Source: Herbiconiux moechotypicola (lineage in GTDB: Bacteria > Actinomycetota > Actinomycetes > Actinomycetales > Microbacteriaceae). From it: a stretch of DNA of 64,000 bases. The first letter of the stretch is position 1. Each line of letters begins with the position of its first letter. This document shows, one piece after another, positions 51,930-62,097 of this stretch. The notes under the pieces are model-generated. The model did not search any database and was not told the origin of the DNA. It saw only the letters and a list, made by a program, of their open reading frames with translations. The position numbers were made by a program, and so were the translations under genes. The DNA is taken from NCBI RefSeq assembly GCF_024979255.1, contig NZ_JANLCN010000004.1, forward strand, positions 124,001-188,000. The letters are read 5' to 3'.

Positions 51930-52619
51930 ATGGGATTCCTCGACCGCCTGCTTGGCCGAGAAGAACCGCAGCAGTACCCGCAGTACACCCCCGCGCCGCA
52001 GGCCCGGCCGGCCGCCGGCCAGACCGCCCAGGCCGCCCAGCGCACCGACGACGAGATCGCCGTCGAGCGCTACCGCTACCTGCTGCGCACCGCTCCGCCC
52101 GAGACCATCGAGCAGGTGCACGAAGAGGCGTTCACCAAGCTCACCCCCGAGCAGCGCCAGCTGCTGTTCCAGCAGCTCAGCGAGAACGCACCCGCCGGCG
52201 ACCAGCCGCGCGGCGACGACCCGCACTCGCTGGCGCAGTCGGCCACCCGCTCCGAGCTGCGTCAGCCCGGCACGCTCGAGCGCTCCTTCAACGGCGGCAA
52301 CCGCGGCGGTGGCATGGGCTTCGGCAGCATGGTCGCGTCGTCTCTGCTCGGCACCGTCGCGGGCTACGTGATCGGCTCCGCGCTGGTGAGCGCATTCCTT
52401 CCCGACCCCTCGGTCGACCAGGCGGCCGACTCCGGCGACTCCGGCACCGGCGACTCCGGCACCGACGCGAGCGGTGACACGGGTACGGATGCGGGTGCCG
52501 ACGGCGGCGTCTCGGCCGACGGAGGCGACTGGGGCGGCGGCAGCGGCGACTGGGGTGGCGGCGGCGACTTCGGTGGCGATTTCGGTGGCGGCGACTTCGG
52601 CGGCGGCTTCGACTTCTGA
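51930..52619 (+). CDS. Hypothetical protein with Gly/Asp-rich C-terminus
   Basis: This 229-aa protein has an N-terminal region with Gln/Pro linkers, a conserved helical segment (DDEIAVERYRYLLRTAPPETIEQVHEEAFTKLTPEQRQLLFQQLSE), a single membrane-like helix (MVASSLLGTVAGYVIGSALVSAFL), then an acidic glycine-rich tail (SGDSGTGDSGTD, GGDWGGGSGDWGGGG, GGDFGGGFDF). The tail is encoded by short direct repeats. Probably a membrane-attached protein; function unknown. Confidence 0.7.
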   Translation: MGFLDRLLGREEPQQYPQYTPAPQARPAAGQTAQAAQRTDDEIAVERYRYLLRTAPPETIEQVHEEAFTKLTPEQRQLLFQQLSENAPAGDQPRGDDPHSLAQSATRSELRQPGTLERSFNGGNRGGGMGFGSMVASSLLGTVAGYVIGSALVSAFLPDPSVDQAADSGDSGTGDSGTDASGDTGTDAGADGGVSADGGDWGGGSGDWGGGGDFGGDFGGGDFGGGFDF

Positions 52620-52654
52620 TCGCAGCGTCAGAGGCGGCGCGATAGTCTGACGCC

Positions 52655-52864
52655 ATGACCGACCTGCGCATCGTCGAGCACGAAGACGACGACACCGTCA
52701 CCTACTACGTGACGACCGACCTCAACCCCGAGGAGTTCCCCGGCGCCCCGTCGCTCGGCCCCTTCACCACCCGCGCGGAGGCCGAGACAGCACTGGCCGA
52801 GTGGGACCAGGAGCTGATCGACGACGCCGCCGAAGACGGCGACACCGCTCCCGCCGCGGTCTGA
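52655..52864 (+). CDS. Small hypothetical acidic protein
   Basis: This 69-aa protein (MTDLRIVEHEDDDTVTYYVTTDLNPEEFPGAPSLGPFTTRAEAETALAEWDQ) is acidic and probably a small alpha/beta fold. The start is 6 bases after TAGTCT (52643-52648), leaderless. GCGTCAGA (52625-52632) and TCTGACGC (52646-52653) form an inverted repeat across that promoter. No family recognised. Confidence 0.65.
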   Translation: MTDLRIVEHEDDDTVTYYVTTDLNPEEFPGAPSLGPFTTRAEAETALAEWDQELIDDAAEDGDTAPAAV

Positions 52865-52877
52865 GCGCGCAGAGCCG

Positions 52878-53027
52878 CTACAGGCTGCTCTGCAGCACGA
52901 TCACGAACGAGATCGCCCCGATGCTGAGGGCCACCAGCCCGATGATCACGATCCAGGTGAGTGCTCGAGCACGCCCGAGGCGGCCCATGAACCCGGTGGG
53001 GCGGTCGTCGTCGAGGTCGTCGCTCAT
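52878..53027 (-). CDS. Small single-pass membrane protein (49 aa)
   Basis: The reverse strand encodes MSDDLDDDRPTGFMGRLGRA, then a membrane helix (LTWIVIIGLVALSIGAISFVIVL) and QSSL before TAG. GGAG lies 4 bases before ATG 53027. The acidic head and single helix resemble many small actinobacterial membrane proteins. It converges on the 69-aa gene and is divergent from fadD. Confidence 0.65.
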   Translation of the reverse strand: MSDDLDDDRPTGFMGRLGRARALTWIVIIGLVALSIGAISFVIVLQSSL

Positions 53028-53094
53028 GACTCCGACACTAGTGGCTAGCGGGTAGCGTAGTCATCGGCCCCCACCGTCGACACCGAAGAAGGCG

Positions 53095-54822
53095 ATGAAC
53101 GACTACGCGAGCAAGCCCTGGCTGTCCAGCTACCCGCCCGAGCTGGCGCCCACGATCCAGGAGGTCGACTTCGCCTCCGTCGGCGAGCTCGTCGATGCCA
53201 CCTGCCTGCGCTTCAGCGCGAAGCCGGCCTACTCCAACCTCGGTCACGTCATCGACTACGCCGAGCTCGGGCGGCTCTCCGACCACTTCGCCGCCTTCCT
53301 TCTCGGCGAGCTGAAGCTCGCGAAGGGCGACCGCATCGTGCTGCAGATGCCCAACCTGCTGCAGTACCCCGTCGCCGTCTACGGCGCCCTCAAGGCCGGC
53401 CTCGTGGTGGTGAACGCGAACCCGCTCTACACCGCCGCCGAGATGAAGAAGGTCTTCCTCGACTCGGGTGCCGTCGCCATCGTCGTCATCGAGAACTTCG
53501 CCGACAAGCTCGAGAAGATCATCGCCGACACGGGCATCCGCCACGTGGTGCTCACCGAGGTGGGCGACCTCCTGCCGCCGGTGAAGCGCGTGCTCACGAA
53601 CTTCGTGGTCAAGCGCGTGCGCAAGATGGTGCCCGCGCACGAGCTGCCCCGCGCATCCGCCTCGCTCACCACCTTCCGCGACGCCCTGGCGAAGGGCGAA
53701 CGGATGCACGGCACACCCGCCGCCGCCCGCCCCGTGGTCGAGACCGGCGATACCGCGCTGCTGCAGTACACCGGCGGCACGACGGGCGGCACCAAGGCCG
53801 CCGTCATCACCCACCACAACCTGCTCGCCAACCAGGCGCAGATGCTCGCCCCGATGCGCCTGCGTCTCACCGAGGGCGAGGAGACCATCATCGCGGCCCT
53901 GCCGCTGTACCACATCTTCAGTCTCACGGTGAATGCGCTGGCCTTCTTCGCCTACGGCTCGCACAACGTGCTCATCACGAACCCGCGCGACACCAAAGAC
54001 CTCGTGAAGACGCTCGGCGCCACCAAGCCGACCGTGCTCATCCTGGTGTCGACGCTGGCGGGTTCGCTGCTCGACAGCGAGGCCTTCCGCGCCCTCGACT
54101 TCTCGCGCGTGAAGCTCGCGGTGGCCGGCGGCATGGCGGTGCGCAGCGCCACCGCCAAGCGCTGGCGCGAGGTGGTGGGTGCCGACATGCTCGAGGGCTA
54201 CGGCCTCACCGAAGCATCGCCCGTGGTGTCGGTAAACCCCACCTGGACGACCCCGCGCGTGGGCACCATCGGGCTGCCGTTGCCCTCCACCGATGTCGAG
54301 CTGCGCGACGACGACGGAGAGCCCGTGCCGATGGGCGAGCGCGGCGAGCTCTGCGTGCGAGGCCCGCAGGTGATGTCGGGGTACTGGAACCAGCCGGGCC
54401 CCACCGCCGACGTGCTGAAGGACGGCTGGTTGCTCACCGGCGACGTGGCCACGATGGAGCCCGACGGCTACCTCACGATCGTCGACCGTAAGAAGGACAT
54501 GGTGGTGGTCTCGGGCTTCAACGTCTACCCCTCCGAGGTGGAGGAAGCGGCGATGTCGCACCCGAAGGTGAAGGATGCGGGCGTCATCGGCGTGCCCGAC
54601 GAGCGCTCCGGCGAGTCGATCGTGCTGTTCGTCGTGAAGGCCGACCCCTCGCTCACCGAGGAGGAGCTCGCGGCCTACCTCAAGACCGAGCTGGCGGGCT
54701 ACAAGCGCCCGCACCGCATCGAGTTCCGCGACGAGCTGCCGAAGACCAACGTGGGCAAGGTGCTGCGCCGCGAGCTCACGGCCCTTCTGGAGCAGGACGG
54801 GGCCGCCGCAGCAGGATCGTGA
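53095..54822 (+). CDS. fadD: Long-chain fatty acyl-CoA synthetase
   Basis: This 575-aa AMP-forming ligase activates fatty acids with ATP and CoA. The P-loop is QYTGGTTGGTKAAVITHHNL (near 222-241), in which the usual final KG reads KA. The adenylation motif is EGYGLTEASPVVSVNP, with GYWNQPGPTADVLKDGWLLTGD, and DRKKDMVVVSGFNVYPSEVE hinges the C-terminal domain ending KTNVGKVLRREL. GAAGAAGG precedes the ATG. It provides acyl-CoA for the dehydrogenase-type enzymes nearby. Its 3' end overlaps ltrA by 47 bases. Confidence 0.93.
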   Translation: MNDYASKPWLSSYPPELAPTIQEVDFASVGELVDATCLRFSAKPAYSNLGHVIDYAELGRLSDHFAAFLLGELKLAKGDRIVLQMPNLLQYPVAVYGALKAGLVVVNANPLYTAAEMKKVFLDSGAVAIVVIENFADKLEKIIADTGIRHVVLTEVGDLLPPVKRVLTNFVVKRVRKMVPAHELPRASASLTTFRDALAKGERMHGTPAAARPVVETGDTALLQYTGGTTGGTKAAVITHHNLLANQAQMLAPMRLRLTEGEETIIAALPLYHIFSLTVNALAFFAYGSHNVLITNPRDTKDLVKTLGATKPTVLILVSTLAGSLLDSEAFRALDFSRVKLAVAGGMAVRSATAKRWREVVGADMLEGYGLTEASPVVSVNPTWTTPRVGTIGLPLPSTDVELRDDDGEPVPMGERGELCVRGPQVMSGYWNQPGPTADVLKDGWLLTGDVATMEPDGYLTIVDRKKDMVVVSGFNVYPSEVEEAAMSHPKVKDAGVIGVPDERSGESIVLFVVKADPSLTEEELAAYLKTELAGYKRPHRIEFRDELPKTNVGKVLRRELTALLEQDGAAAAGS

Positions 54823-56029
54823 CCGCGATCACCGCAGCGACGGTGAGCGCGATGGCGAGCAGCACCGCCGGCAGCGGCAACGGCCCGACGAGCAGGGGCA
54901 GGGCGAGTACGACCGAGGCGCCGCCGAGCGAGAGCGCGGGCGGGATGACCGTGGGCCCGAGCAAGGGGCGGTAGAGCACCCACATCATGACGAGGTAGAC
55001 CGCCACGGGCACCGCGATCGAGAACGCCACGAGCTCCAGTGGCAGGGTGTGTCCCTCCTCGGAGGGCGACTCGTGGCCGAGCTCGGCGAACGCCTTCACG
55101 CTCACCTCGAGCCCGGCCCCCACCGCCGCGAGGGCGGCGAAGACGAGGTAGTGCCCGTAGCCCCAGAAGTAGGCCCAGCGCCGGTTGCGCTCGAGCCCCT
55201 CGTGGGCCGGCTGCAGGAAGTACACCCACCACAGCCCGAACAGCAGCGCGAGACCGGAGGCGGCGAGCACGACGAAGGGCGCCGACCCGGCTCCCGCCGC
55301 CACCACCTCCTGCACCCCCACGCTCACCGCGAGCACCGACTCGCCGAGCAGGATGATGACGAAGAGCGCGTAGCGCTCCGCGACGTGGTGCGGGTGCCAG
55401 CGGGTCTCGCCCGTGCGCTCGGCCCACGGCGGCACGGCCATCTCGAGCAGTGCCAGCACCACGAACACCGTCACCTGCACGCCGAACGGCAGCCCGGCGG
55501 TCACGAACAGCCGCACGATCCAGAGCGCCTGCACCACCGTGATGCCGAGGGCGTAGCGGAGCGCGGTGGCCCGGCCCGACGGGTCTTGCGCGGCGGCGCG
55601 CAGCCACTGCACCACGAGCGCGATGCGCATGATGAAGTACCCGACGGTGATGAGCGTGTAGTCGCCCTCCCCGAAGGCGCCGGGCACCCCGGCCGCCAGC
55701 ACGAGCACCCCGCCCATCTGCAGCATGGTGAGCAGCCGGTAGGGCACGTCGTCGGTGTCGTAGGCCGAGGCGAACCAGGTGAAGTTGAGCCACGCCCACC
55801 AGATGGCGAAGAACACCATGAGGTAGTTCGGCACGGCCTCGGCCAGGTGGTCGCCCTCGATCGCGTGCGCGACCTGCCCCACGATCGAGGAGACGGCGAC
55901 CACGAAGGTGAGGTCGAAGAGCAGCTCGAGCGGGGTGGAGACGCGCTCCTGCTCGTCGATGGAGCGGCCGCGCATCCGGACCAGCGGAACGACCCCCGAG
56001 AGGGCGTGGGGGCGACGATCGGTGCTCAT
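54776..56029 (-). CDS. LtrA-family (low temperature requirement A) membrane protein
   Basis: This 417-aa protein with about 12 helices has LtrA-family features: VSTPLELLFDLTFVVAVSSIVGQVAHAI near the start, WWAWLNFTWFASAYDTDDVPYRLLTMLQM, and HHVAERYALFVIILLGESVLAVSVG. Listeria LtrA is needed for growth in the cold; the molecular function is unknown. ATG 56029 is 6 bases after TACGCT (56036-56041, minus strand), leaderless. Confidence 0.9.
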   Translation of the reverse strand: MSTDRRPHALSGVVPLVRMRGRSIDEQERVSTPLELLFDLTFVVAVSSIVGQVAHAIEGDHLAEAVPNYLMVFFAIWWAWLNFTWFASAYDTDDVPYRLLTMLQMGGVLVLAAGVPGAFGEGDYTLITVGYFIMRIALVVQWLRAAAQDPSGRATALRYALGITVVQALWIVRLFVTAGLPFGVQVTVFVVLALLEMAVPPWAERTGETRWHPHHVAERYALFVIILLGESVLAVSVGVQEVVAAGAGSAPFVVLAASGLALLFGLWWVYFLQPAHEGLERNRRWAYFWGYGHYLVFAALAAVGAGLEVSVKAFAELGHESPSEEGHTLPLELVAFSIAVPVAVYLVMMWVLYRPLLGPTVIPPALSLGGASVVLALPLLVGPLPLPAVLLAIALTVAAVIAVTILLRRPRPAPEGP

Positions 56030-56090
56030 GGCCCGAGCGTAGCGCCGCCAAGTGACCTGCCGTGTCGCACGAACGGGCGACACGAGCGCG

Positions 56091-56492
56091 TCACACGAAC
56101 AGCAGCACCAGCTGCAGCACGACGGCGCCCACGCCGAGCCCGAGCAGGATCCACCCGGTCATGCGCAGCGCCCGGCCCTCGTGGCGCGGATCCTCGACGC
56201 GCCCGACCGAGGGATCGCGCGGGTTCACATAGACGGTCACGTCGTCGCCGGGTTCGAGCACCTGGGTCTCGTCGTCGATCGACGGAGCCTCGTAGAGCAC
56301 CCCGTCGTCGCCGAGCCACCGGTAGACGAGGTCTCCCCGGCCGTCGACCACCACCACCCCGAGCGTCTCCCGCCAGCCGTGGAACACCGCCTTGCGGATG
56401 TAGCCGACCACCACCAGCAGGGCGCCCGCCGCCACCCCGATCCAGCTGAACACCTCGACGATCAGCGAGATCGCGTCGATCGGGTCGTCCAT
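56091..56492 (-). CDS. DUF3592-like membrane protein
   Basis: This 133-aa protein has two helices (residues 8-30 and 110-133) around a small beta domain (YRWLGDDGVLYEAPSIDDETQVLEPGDDVTVYVNPRDPSVGRVED). It matches DUF3592 in pattern (PGDxVxVYVNPxDP). The start is 6 bases after TAGTCT (56499-56504, minus strand), leaderless. Function unknown. Confidence 0.8.
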   Translation of the reverse strand: MDDPIDAISLIVEVFSWIGVAAGALLVVVGYIRKAVFHGWRETLGVVVVDGRGDLVYRWLGDDGVLYEAPSIDDETQVLEPGDDVTVYVNPRDPSVGRVEDPRHEGRALRMTGWILLGLGVGAVVLQLVLLFV

Positions 56493-56564
56493 GGTAGAAG
56501 ACTAGGGCCTCCGGCCGGGAGCGTGGCCGACGGATGCGCGGGGCCGCTGGCTAGAGTGGAACGG

Positions 56565-58253
56565 ATGAACGGGGTGCAGCTGCTGCTCGTGATCGTCGGC
56601 GCGATCGCGGTGACCGGTCTCGCCCAGCGCCGGGGACTCCAGCCCGCGCTCGTCATCACCGTGGTGGGGTTCGCGGCATCGTTCATCCCGGGGTTCACGA
56701 GGCTCGAGCTCGACTCCGAGATCATCCTCGGCGTGGTGCTGCCGCCGCTGCTGTACTCGGCGGCGCTCAACTTCTCGTTCTACTCCTTCGTGCGCAACCT
56801 CCGGCCCATCATCGGTCTCGGAGTGGGGCTTGTGGTGGCCACGGCGTTCGTGGTGGGCCTGTTCGCCTCGTGGGCGGTGCCCGCGCTCACCCTGCCGACC
56901 GCCCTCATCCTGGGCGCCATCGTGTCGCCGCCGGACGCCGTGACCGCGGTCGCCATCGGCCGCAAGCTCGGGCTGCCCAAACGGGTGATGTCGATCCTCA
57001 CCGGCGAGAGCCTCGTGAACGACGCCGCCGCGCTCACGATGTTCAGCATCACCCTCGCGGCGGTCGCGGGCACGCACACGCTGTTCGAGAGCCCGGTTCT
57101 GCTGTTCGGCTACTCGGCCCTCGTGGGCGTGGCGGTCGGGCTCGTGCTCGCGGCGGTCGCTACGGGCATCCGGAGGCTGCTGAAGGACGCGGGCCTCGAG
57201 ACGGTGCTCGGGCTCGTGGTGCCGTTCGCAGCCTACCTGCTCGCGGAGCAGCTGGAGGCCTCGGGAGTGCTCGCGGTCGTCGCGGCGGGCTTCGCGGTGG
57301 GCAGCTCGTCGGGGCGCGCGGGCTATGAGACCAGGCTGCAGGAGCGGCAGGTGTGGTCGTCGATCGACGTGCTGCTCGAGGCCTTCGTGTTCGCCTACAT
57401 GGGGTTGCAGCTGCGTTTCGTGATCCAAGACCTGGCCGACGCGGGGGAGTCGGTGTGGGCCGTGTTCGGAGCGGGACTGCTCGTGCTACTCGTGGTGCTG
57501 CTCGTGCGGCCGGTGTGGGTGTTCCTGTCGTTCGGGCGGCACTACCTCGGCGACCGGCTGATGCGCCGGCGGGTGGCCGCCGACGACCGGGTGCGCGAAC
57601 GCATCGAGCGCGAGAACGCCCGGCGGGTGGCCAGGGGGCGCCGGCCGCGCGGCTTCCCCGTCTATCTCGGGTGGCGCGAGAGCGTCGTGGTGTCGTGGAC
57701 CGGGATGCGCGGCGTGGTCACGCTGGCCGCAGCGGCCGGTGTGCCGGTGCTGCTGGCCTCGGGCGAGCCGTTCCCGGGCCGCGCCGAGATCCAGGCCATC
57801 GCGTTCATCGTGGCCGTGGGCACCCTGCTGGTGCAGGGCCTCACGCTGCCCGCGCTGATCCGCGGGCTGAAGCTCAGCGATCCAGCGCAGGAGGAGTACG
57901 ACCGCGCGCAGACTCAGCACGCCCGCGAGGTGGCGCACGCCGCGGCCGGCCGGGTGTTCGCCGAGTTCACCGCATCGCCGCCTCCCGGCGTCTCGCCCGA
58001 GCTGGTGCAGCGGGTGACGAACCTCGTGTCGAAGCAGTCGGCCGACGCCGAGCGCGATCCCGATCCTCGTGAGGGCAGCGCTCAGGGGAGCGCCTTCGGC
58101 GACCTGTACCGCCGTGTGCTGCAGGCGCAGCGCGCCGCCGTGCTGCAGGAGCGCGACAGCGGCTCGCTCGACGACGACATCGCCCGCGACTACCTCGAAC
58201 AGCTCGACTACCAGGAGGCCGCGATCGTGTCGCGGCTCGGAAACCGCCTCTGA
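56565..58253 (+). CDS. Na+/H+ antiporter, CPA1 family (second copy)
   Basis: This 562-aa CPA1 exchanger has AIVSPPDAVTAVAIGRKLGLPKRVMSILTGESLVNDAAALTMF (ion-binding core, near residues 120-162). The long cytoplasmic tail holds a coiled region (RAQTQHAREVAHAAAGRVFAEF). It is paralogous to 44908-46530 but not a recent duplicate. The start is 7 bases after TAGAGT (56552-56557), leaderless. It is followed by a gamma-carbonic-anhydrase-like gene. Confidence 0.92.
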   Translation: MNGVQLLLVIVGAIAVTGLAQRRGLQPALVITVVGFAASFIPGFTRLELDSEIILGVVLPPLLYSAALNFSFYSFVRNLRPIIGLGVGLVVATAFVVGLFASWAVPALTLPTALILGAIVSPPDAVTAVAIGRKLGLPKRVMSILTGESLVNDAAALTMFSITLAAVAGTHTLFESPVLLFGYSALVGVAVGLVLAAVATGIRRLLKDAGLETVLGLVVPFAAYLLAEQLEASGVLAVVAAGFAVGSSSGRAGYETRLQERQVWSSIDVLLEAFVFAYMGLQLRFVIQDLADAGESVWAVFGAGLLVLLVVLLVRPVWVFLSFGRHYLGDRLMRRRVAADDRVRERIERENARRVARGRRPRGFPVYLGWRESVVVSWTGMRGVVTLAAAAGVPVLLASGEPFPGRAEIQAIAFIVAVGTLLVQGLTLPALIRGLKLSDPAQEEYDRAQTQHAREVAHAAAGRVFAEFTASPPPGVSPELVQRVTNLVSKQSADAERDPDPREGSAQGSAFGDLYRRVLQAQRAAVLQERDSGSLDDDIARDYLEQLDYQEAAIVSRLGNRL

Positions 58254-58280
58254 CCGGGCGTCACGCGTGAAGGAGCGCAG

Positions 58281-58808
58281 ATGATCATCACCTTCGACGG
58301 AATCACCCCCTCGGTGGCCGCCGACGCCTGGGTGGCCCCCACGGCCACGCTCATCGGGCGGGTCGAGCTGGCCGAGCGCGCGAGCGTGTTCTACGGCGCG
58401 GTGCTGCGGGGCGACAACGACCCGATCGTGCTCGGGCCGGGCTCGAACCTGCAGGACAACGTGGTGGTGCACACCGACCTCGGCCGGCCGGTGACCATCG
58501 GGGCGAACGTGAGCGTGGGGCACGGCGCGGTGCTGCACGGTTGCACCGTGAGCGACGACTGCCTCATCGGCATGGGCTCCACCGTGCTGAACGGTGCGGT
58601 CATCGGAGCGGGGTCGCTGGTCGCGGCGGGCGCCGTGGTGCTCGAGGGCACGGTGGTGCCGCCCGGCTCGCTGGTGGCCGGGGTTCCGGCGAAGGTGCGC
58701 CGCGAGCTCACCGTGGAGGAGCAGGACGGCATCCGCGCGAACGCGGCCCGCTACCTCGCCCTGAGCGCCGCGCACTCGGTCGCGACGGCGGGCATCCAGG
58801 GGAGCTGA
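58281..58808 (+). CDS. Gamma-carbonic-anhydrase-like hexapeptide-repeat protein
   Basis: This 175-aa left-handed beta-helix protein shows hexapeptide repeats (VAPTATLIGRVELAERASVFYGAVLRGDND) and three histidines in the gamma-CA positions (NVVVHTD, VSVGHGAVLHG). Members hydrate CO2 or serve other roles. AAGGAG precedes the ATG. It lies 27 bases after the antiporter stop, so the two are probably co-transcribed. Confidence 0.88.
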   Translation: MIITFDGITPSVAADAWVAPTATLIGRVELAERASVFYGAVLRGDNDPIVLGPGSNLQDNVVVHTDLGRPVTIGANVSVGHGAVLHGCTVSDDCLIGMGSTVLNGAVIGAGSLVAAGAVVLEGTVVPPGSLVAGVPAKVRRELTVEEQDGIRANAARYLALSAAHSVATAGIQGS

Positions 58809-58840
58809 CCTGACATCCGCCGTCCACGCGGGTGTCAGGT
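58808..58840. terminator. Hairpin at the end of the gamma-CA gene
   Basis: ACCTGACATCCGC (58808-58820) and GCGGGTGTCAGGT (58828-58840) pair over 13 bp with one mismatch around a 7-base loop. The stem begins at the last base of the stop codon and ends 8 bases before the TAGCCT -10 of the next gene, so it may be a terminator or an operator. Confidence 0.45.
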
Positions 58841-58861
58841 GCGGCGGGTAGCCTGGGCGCC

Positions 58862-60040
58862 ATGCACTCGGACAGCACCTCGGTCATCGACGACGAGCTC
58901 CTCACGCGCATCCGGTCGAGGGCAGCGGTCTACGACCGCGAGAACCGCTTCTTCGACGACGACCTGGCCGAGCTGAGGCAGGCCGGCTATCTCGGGATGC
59001 TCGCGCCGGTCGAGCTGGGCGGCCTCGGCTTCGGCCTCGAACGGGTCGCGCGCGAGCAGACGCGGCTCGCCACGGCGGCGCCGGCCACGGCGCTCGCGGT
59101 GAACATGCACCTGGTGTGGACCGGCGTGGCGAAGGTGCTGCGCGACCGCGGCGACACCTCCCTGGAGTGGGTGCTCGCCGACGCCGCCCGCGGGGAGCTC
59201 TTCGCCTTCGGCAACAGCGAGGCGGGCAACGACCTCGTGCTCTTCGGCTCCACCACCCGCGCCGAGCCTCTCCCCGACGGCGGCTACGCCTTCACCGGCC
59301 GCAAGATCTTCACTTCGCTCGCCCCGGCTTGGACCCGCCTGGGCGTCTTTGGCCTCGACGACAGCGACCCGGCCGCGCCGCTGCTCGTGCACGCCTTCCT
59401 CGAGCGCGAGTCGCCCGAGTCGGCGATCCCGGGGGTCGAGACTCTCGACGACTGGGACACGCTGGCGATGCGCGCCAGCCAGAGCCGCACCACCGTGCTC
59501 TCCGGCGCCGTAGCGAGGCCCGGCCGCGTGTTCCGCAGGCTTCCCGCCGGGCCGAGCGCCGATCCTCTGATCTTCGGCATCTTCGCGAGCTTCGAGATCC
59601 TCCTCGCCGCCGTCTACACCGGCATCGCGCAGCGTGCCGTCGAGCTCGCGGTCGAGGCCGCGCACCGCCGCACCTCGCTGAAGTACGGCGGCCGGCCCTA
59701 CGCGCACGACCCCGACATCCGCTGGAAGGTGGCCGAGGCCGGCATCCTGCACGACGGCCTGCCGCCGCAGATCGCCGCCCTCGCGCGTGACGTCGACGAA
59801 CTCGCGCCGCACGGTGCCGCCTGGTTCCCGAAGCTCGTCGGGCTGAAGGTGCGTGCGACCGAGACAGCCCGCGAGGTGGTCGATCAGGCACTGCGGGTGT
59901 CGGGAGGTTCCGCGATCGCGTCGTCGAGCGAGCTCGGCCGCCTCTACCGCGACGTGGTCGCGGGCATCTTCCACCCCTCCGACGGCGAGTCGGCCCACTC
60001 CACCGTCGCGAACGCCCTGCTCGGGCCCGTGCCGGAGTGA
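58862..60040 (+). CDS. Acyl-CoA dehydrogenase
   Basis: This 392-aa flavoenzyme has the acyl-CoA dehydrogenase fold: N-terminal helical domain (YLGMLAPVELGGLGFGLERVAREQTRLA), flavin/substrate middle domain (FAFGNSEAGNDLVLFGSTTRAEPLPDGGYAFTGRKIFTSLAP) and C-terminal helices (REVVDQALRVSGGSAIASSSELGRLYRDVVAGIFHP). It may work with FadD on branched or acyl substrates. The start is 7 bases after TAGCCT (58849-58854), leaderless. Confidence 0.88.
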   Translation: MHSDSTSVIDDELLTRIRSRAAVYDRENRFFDDDLAELRQAGYLGMLAPVELGGLGFGLERVAREQTRLATAAPATALAVNMHLVWTGVAKVLRDRGDTSLEWVLADAARGELFAFGNSEAGNDLVLFGSTTRAEPLPDGGYAFTGRKIFTSLAPAWTRLGVFGLDDSDPAAPLLVHAFLERESPESAIPGVETLDDWDTLAMRASQSRTTVLSGAVARPGRVFRRLPAGPSADPLIFGIFASFEILLAAVYTGIAQRAVELAVEAAHRRTSLKYGGRPYAHDPDIRWKVAEAGILHDGLPPQIAALARDVDELAPHGAAWFPKLVGLKVRATETAREVVDQALRVSGGSAIASSSELGRLYRDVVAGIFHPSDGESAHSTVANALLGPVPE

Positions 60041-61284
60041 TGCGGGGCAGCAGGGGGCTGAAGAGACTCGTCGGCGCTGCGGCGATCACGGTCGTGCTGG
60101 GGGCGCTCGCCGCGTGCTCGGGCGAGCCCGGAGCCGGGCCGGCTGCCGCTGATGCGACCGCCACCGCGCCGACCGTGACCGCAGGGCCGGGCTCGGCAGG
60201 GCAGACGCGGGCACCGGATGCGCGCACGCGCGCTGCGTTCCCGGCTCTCTCGCCCGCCGAGCGCATCCGCCTCTACGCCCAGGTGCGGCTGCAGAGCATG
60301 ACCCTCGAGCAGAAGATCGCCTCGATGATCATGGTGCACGTGCCCGGCGCCGACCCGGCGCCGCTGGCGGCCTACCTCGACGCGAACCGGCCCGGTGGAC
60401 TGCTGCTGCTCGGCGACAACGTGCCGGGCGATTCGGGTCAGGCCGCGGCACTGACCGGCGCCCTCCCGGTCGACACCGGTCTCGGCACCCTCGTCGCCAT
60501 CGACGAGGAGGGCGGCATCGTCGCCCGACTCTCGGCCGACACGTACCCGGCGGCCGACACCCTCAAAGACGCCCCCGTCGAGGACACCACGGCGGCCTTC
60601 GACCAGCGCGCGGCGCTGCTCGAGCAGACCGGCATGACCGTGAACTTCGGCATCGTCGCCGATGTCACCGACGACCCCTCCTCGTTCATCTTCGAGCGCG
60701 CCCTCGGCACCACGCCGCAGAGCTCGTCCGAGCGGGTGGCCGCCGCGGTGGCCGCCGAGCAGGGTCGAGTGTTCAGCACGCTCAAGCACTTCCCCGGTCA
60801 CGGGGCGGCCGGCGGCGACTCGCACACCTCCATCCCCACCACGGCCCTTCCGCTCGAGCAGTGGCGCACCGACGACGCTCCGCCGTTCCAGGCGGGCATC
60901 GACGCCGGTGCCGAGCTCGTGATGTTCGGTCATCTGGTCTACTCGGCCGTCGACCCCGCACCGGCCTCGCTGTCGCCGGAGTGGCACCGCATCCTGCGCG
61001 ACGAACTCGGCTTCGAGGGCGTAGCCGTCACCGACGACCTGCTCATGCTCGAGCACTCGGGGGTGCCCGCCTACGCCGACCGCACCGCGAACGCGATCGC
61101 CGCCGTGGGTGCGGGCAACGACCTCTTGCTCTACAACACCACGGTCGACCTGCCGGGCCTCGTGGCCTCGATCGCCTGGGCGGCCCGCACGGGCGCGCTC
61201 GACCCGGCGCTCATCGACGACGCGGCGTTGCGCGTGCTCGAACTGCGCCGGGAGCTGTGGCTCGCTACGGGCGGCCGCGCATGA
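60040..61284 (+). CDS. Glycoside hydrolase family 3 lipoprotein (NagZ-like)
   Basis: This 414-aa family 3 glycosidase has a lipobox (LAAC), a barrel domain with VAIDEEGGIVARL, and the NagZ-type loop KHFPGHGAAGGDSHTSIP, whose His and Asp act as acid/base. FEGVAVTDDLLMLEHSG supplies the nucleophile Asp (near residue 335). It should remove beta-N-acetylhexosamine from peptidoglycan fragments outside the membrane. ATG 60040 overlaps the upstream stop (TGATG). Its last codons lie within a 65-bp tandem duplication of the sdhB 3' end, so its native C-terminus was probably replaced. Confidence 0.9.
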   Translation: MRGSRGLKRLVGAAAITVVLGALAACSGEPGAGPAAADATATAPTVTAGPGSAGQTRAPDARTRAAFPALSPAERIRLYAQVRLQSMTLEQKIASMIMVHVPGADPAPLAAYLDANRPGGLLLLGDNVPGDSGQAAALTGALPVDTGLGTLVAIDEEGGIVARLSADTYPAADTLKDAPVEDTTAAFDQRAALLEQTGMTVNFGIVADVTDDPSSFIFERALGTTPQSSSERVAAAVAAEQGRVFSTLKHFPGHGAAGGDSHTSIPTTALPLEQWRTDDAPPFQAGIDAGAELVMFGHLVYSAVDPAPASLSPEWHRILRDELGFEGVAVTDDLLMLEHSGVPAYADRTANAIAAVGAGNDLLLYNTTVDLPGLVASIAWAARTGALDPALIDDAALRVLELRRELWLATGGRA

Positions 61285-61329
61285 TCGCCTGCTTGACCTC
61301 GGCGATCGCCTGCGTCACCTGAATGCTCG

Positions 61330-62096
<767 letters not shown>

Positions 62097-62097
<1 letters not shown>

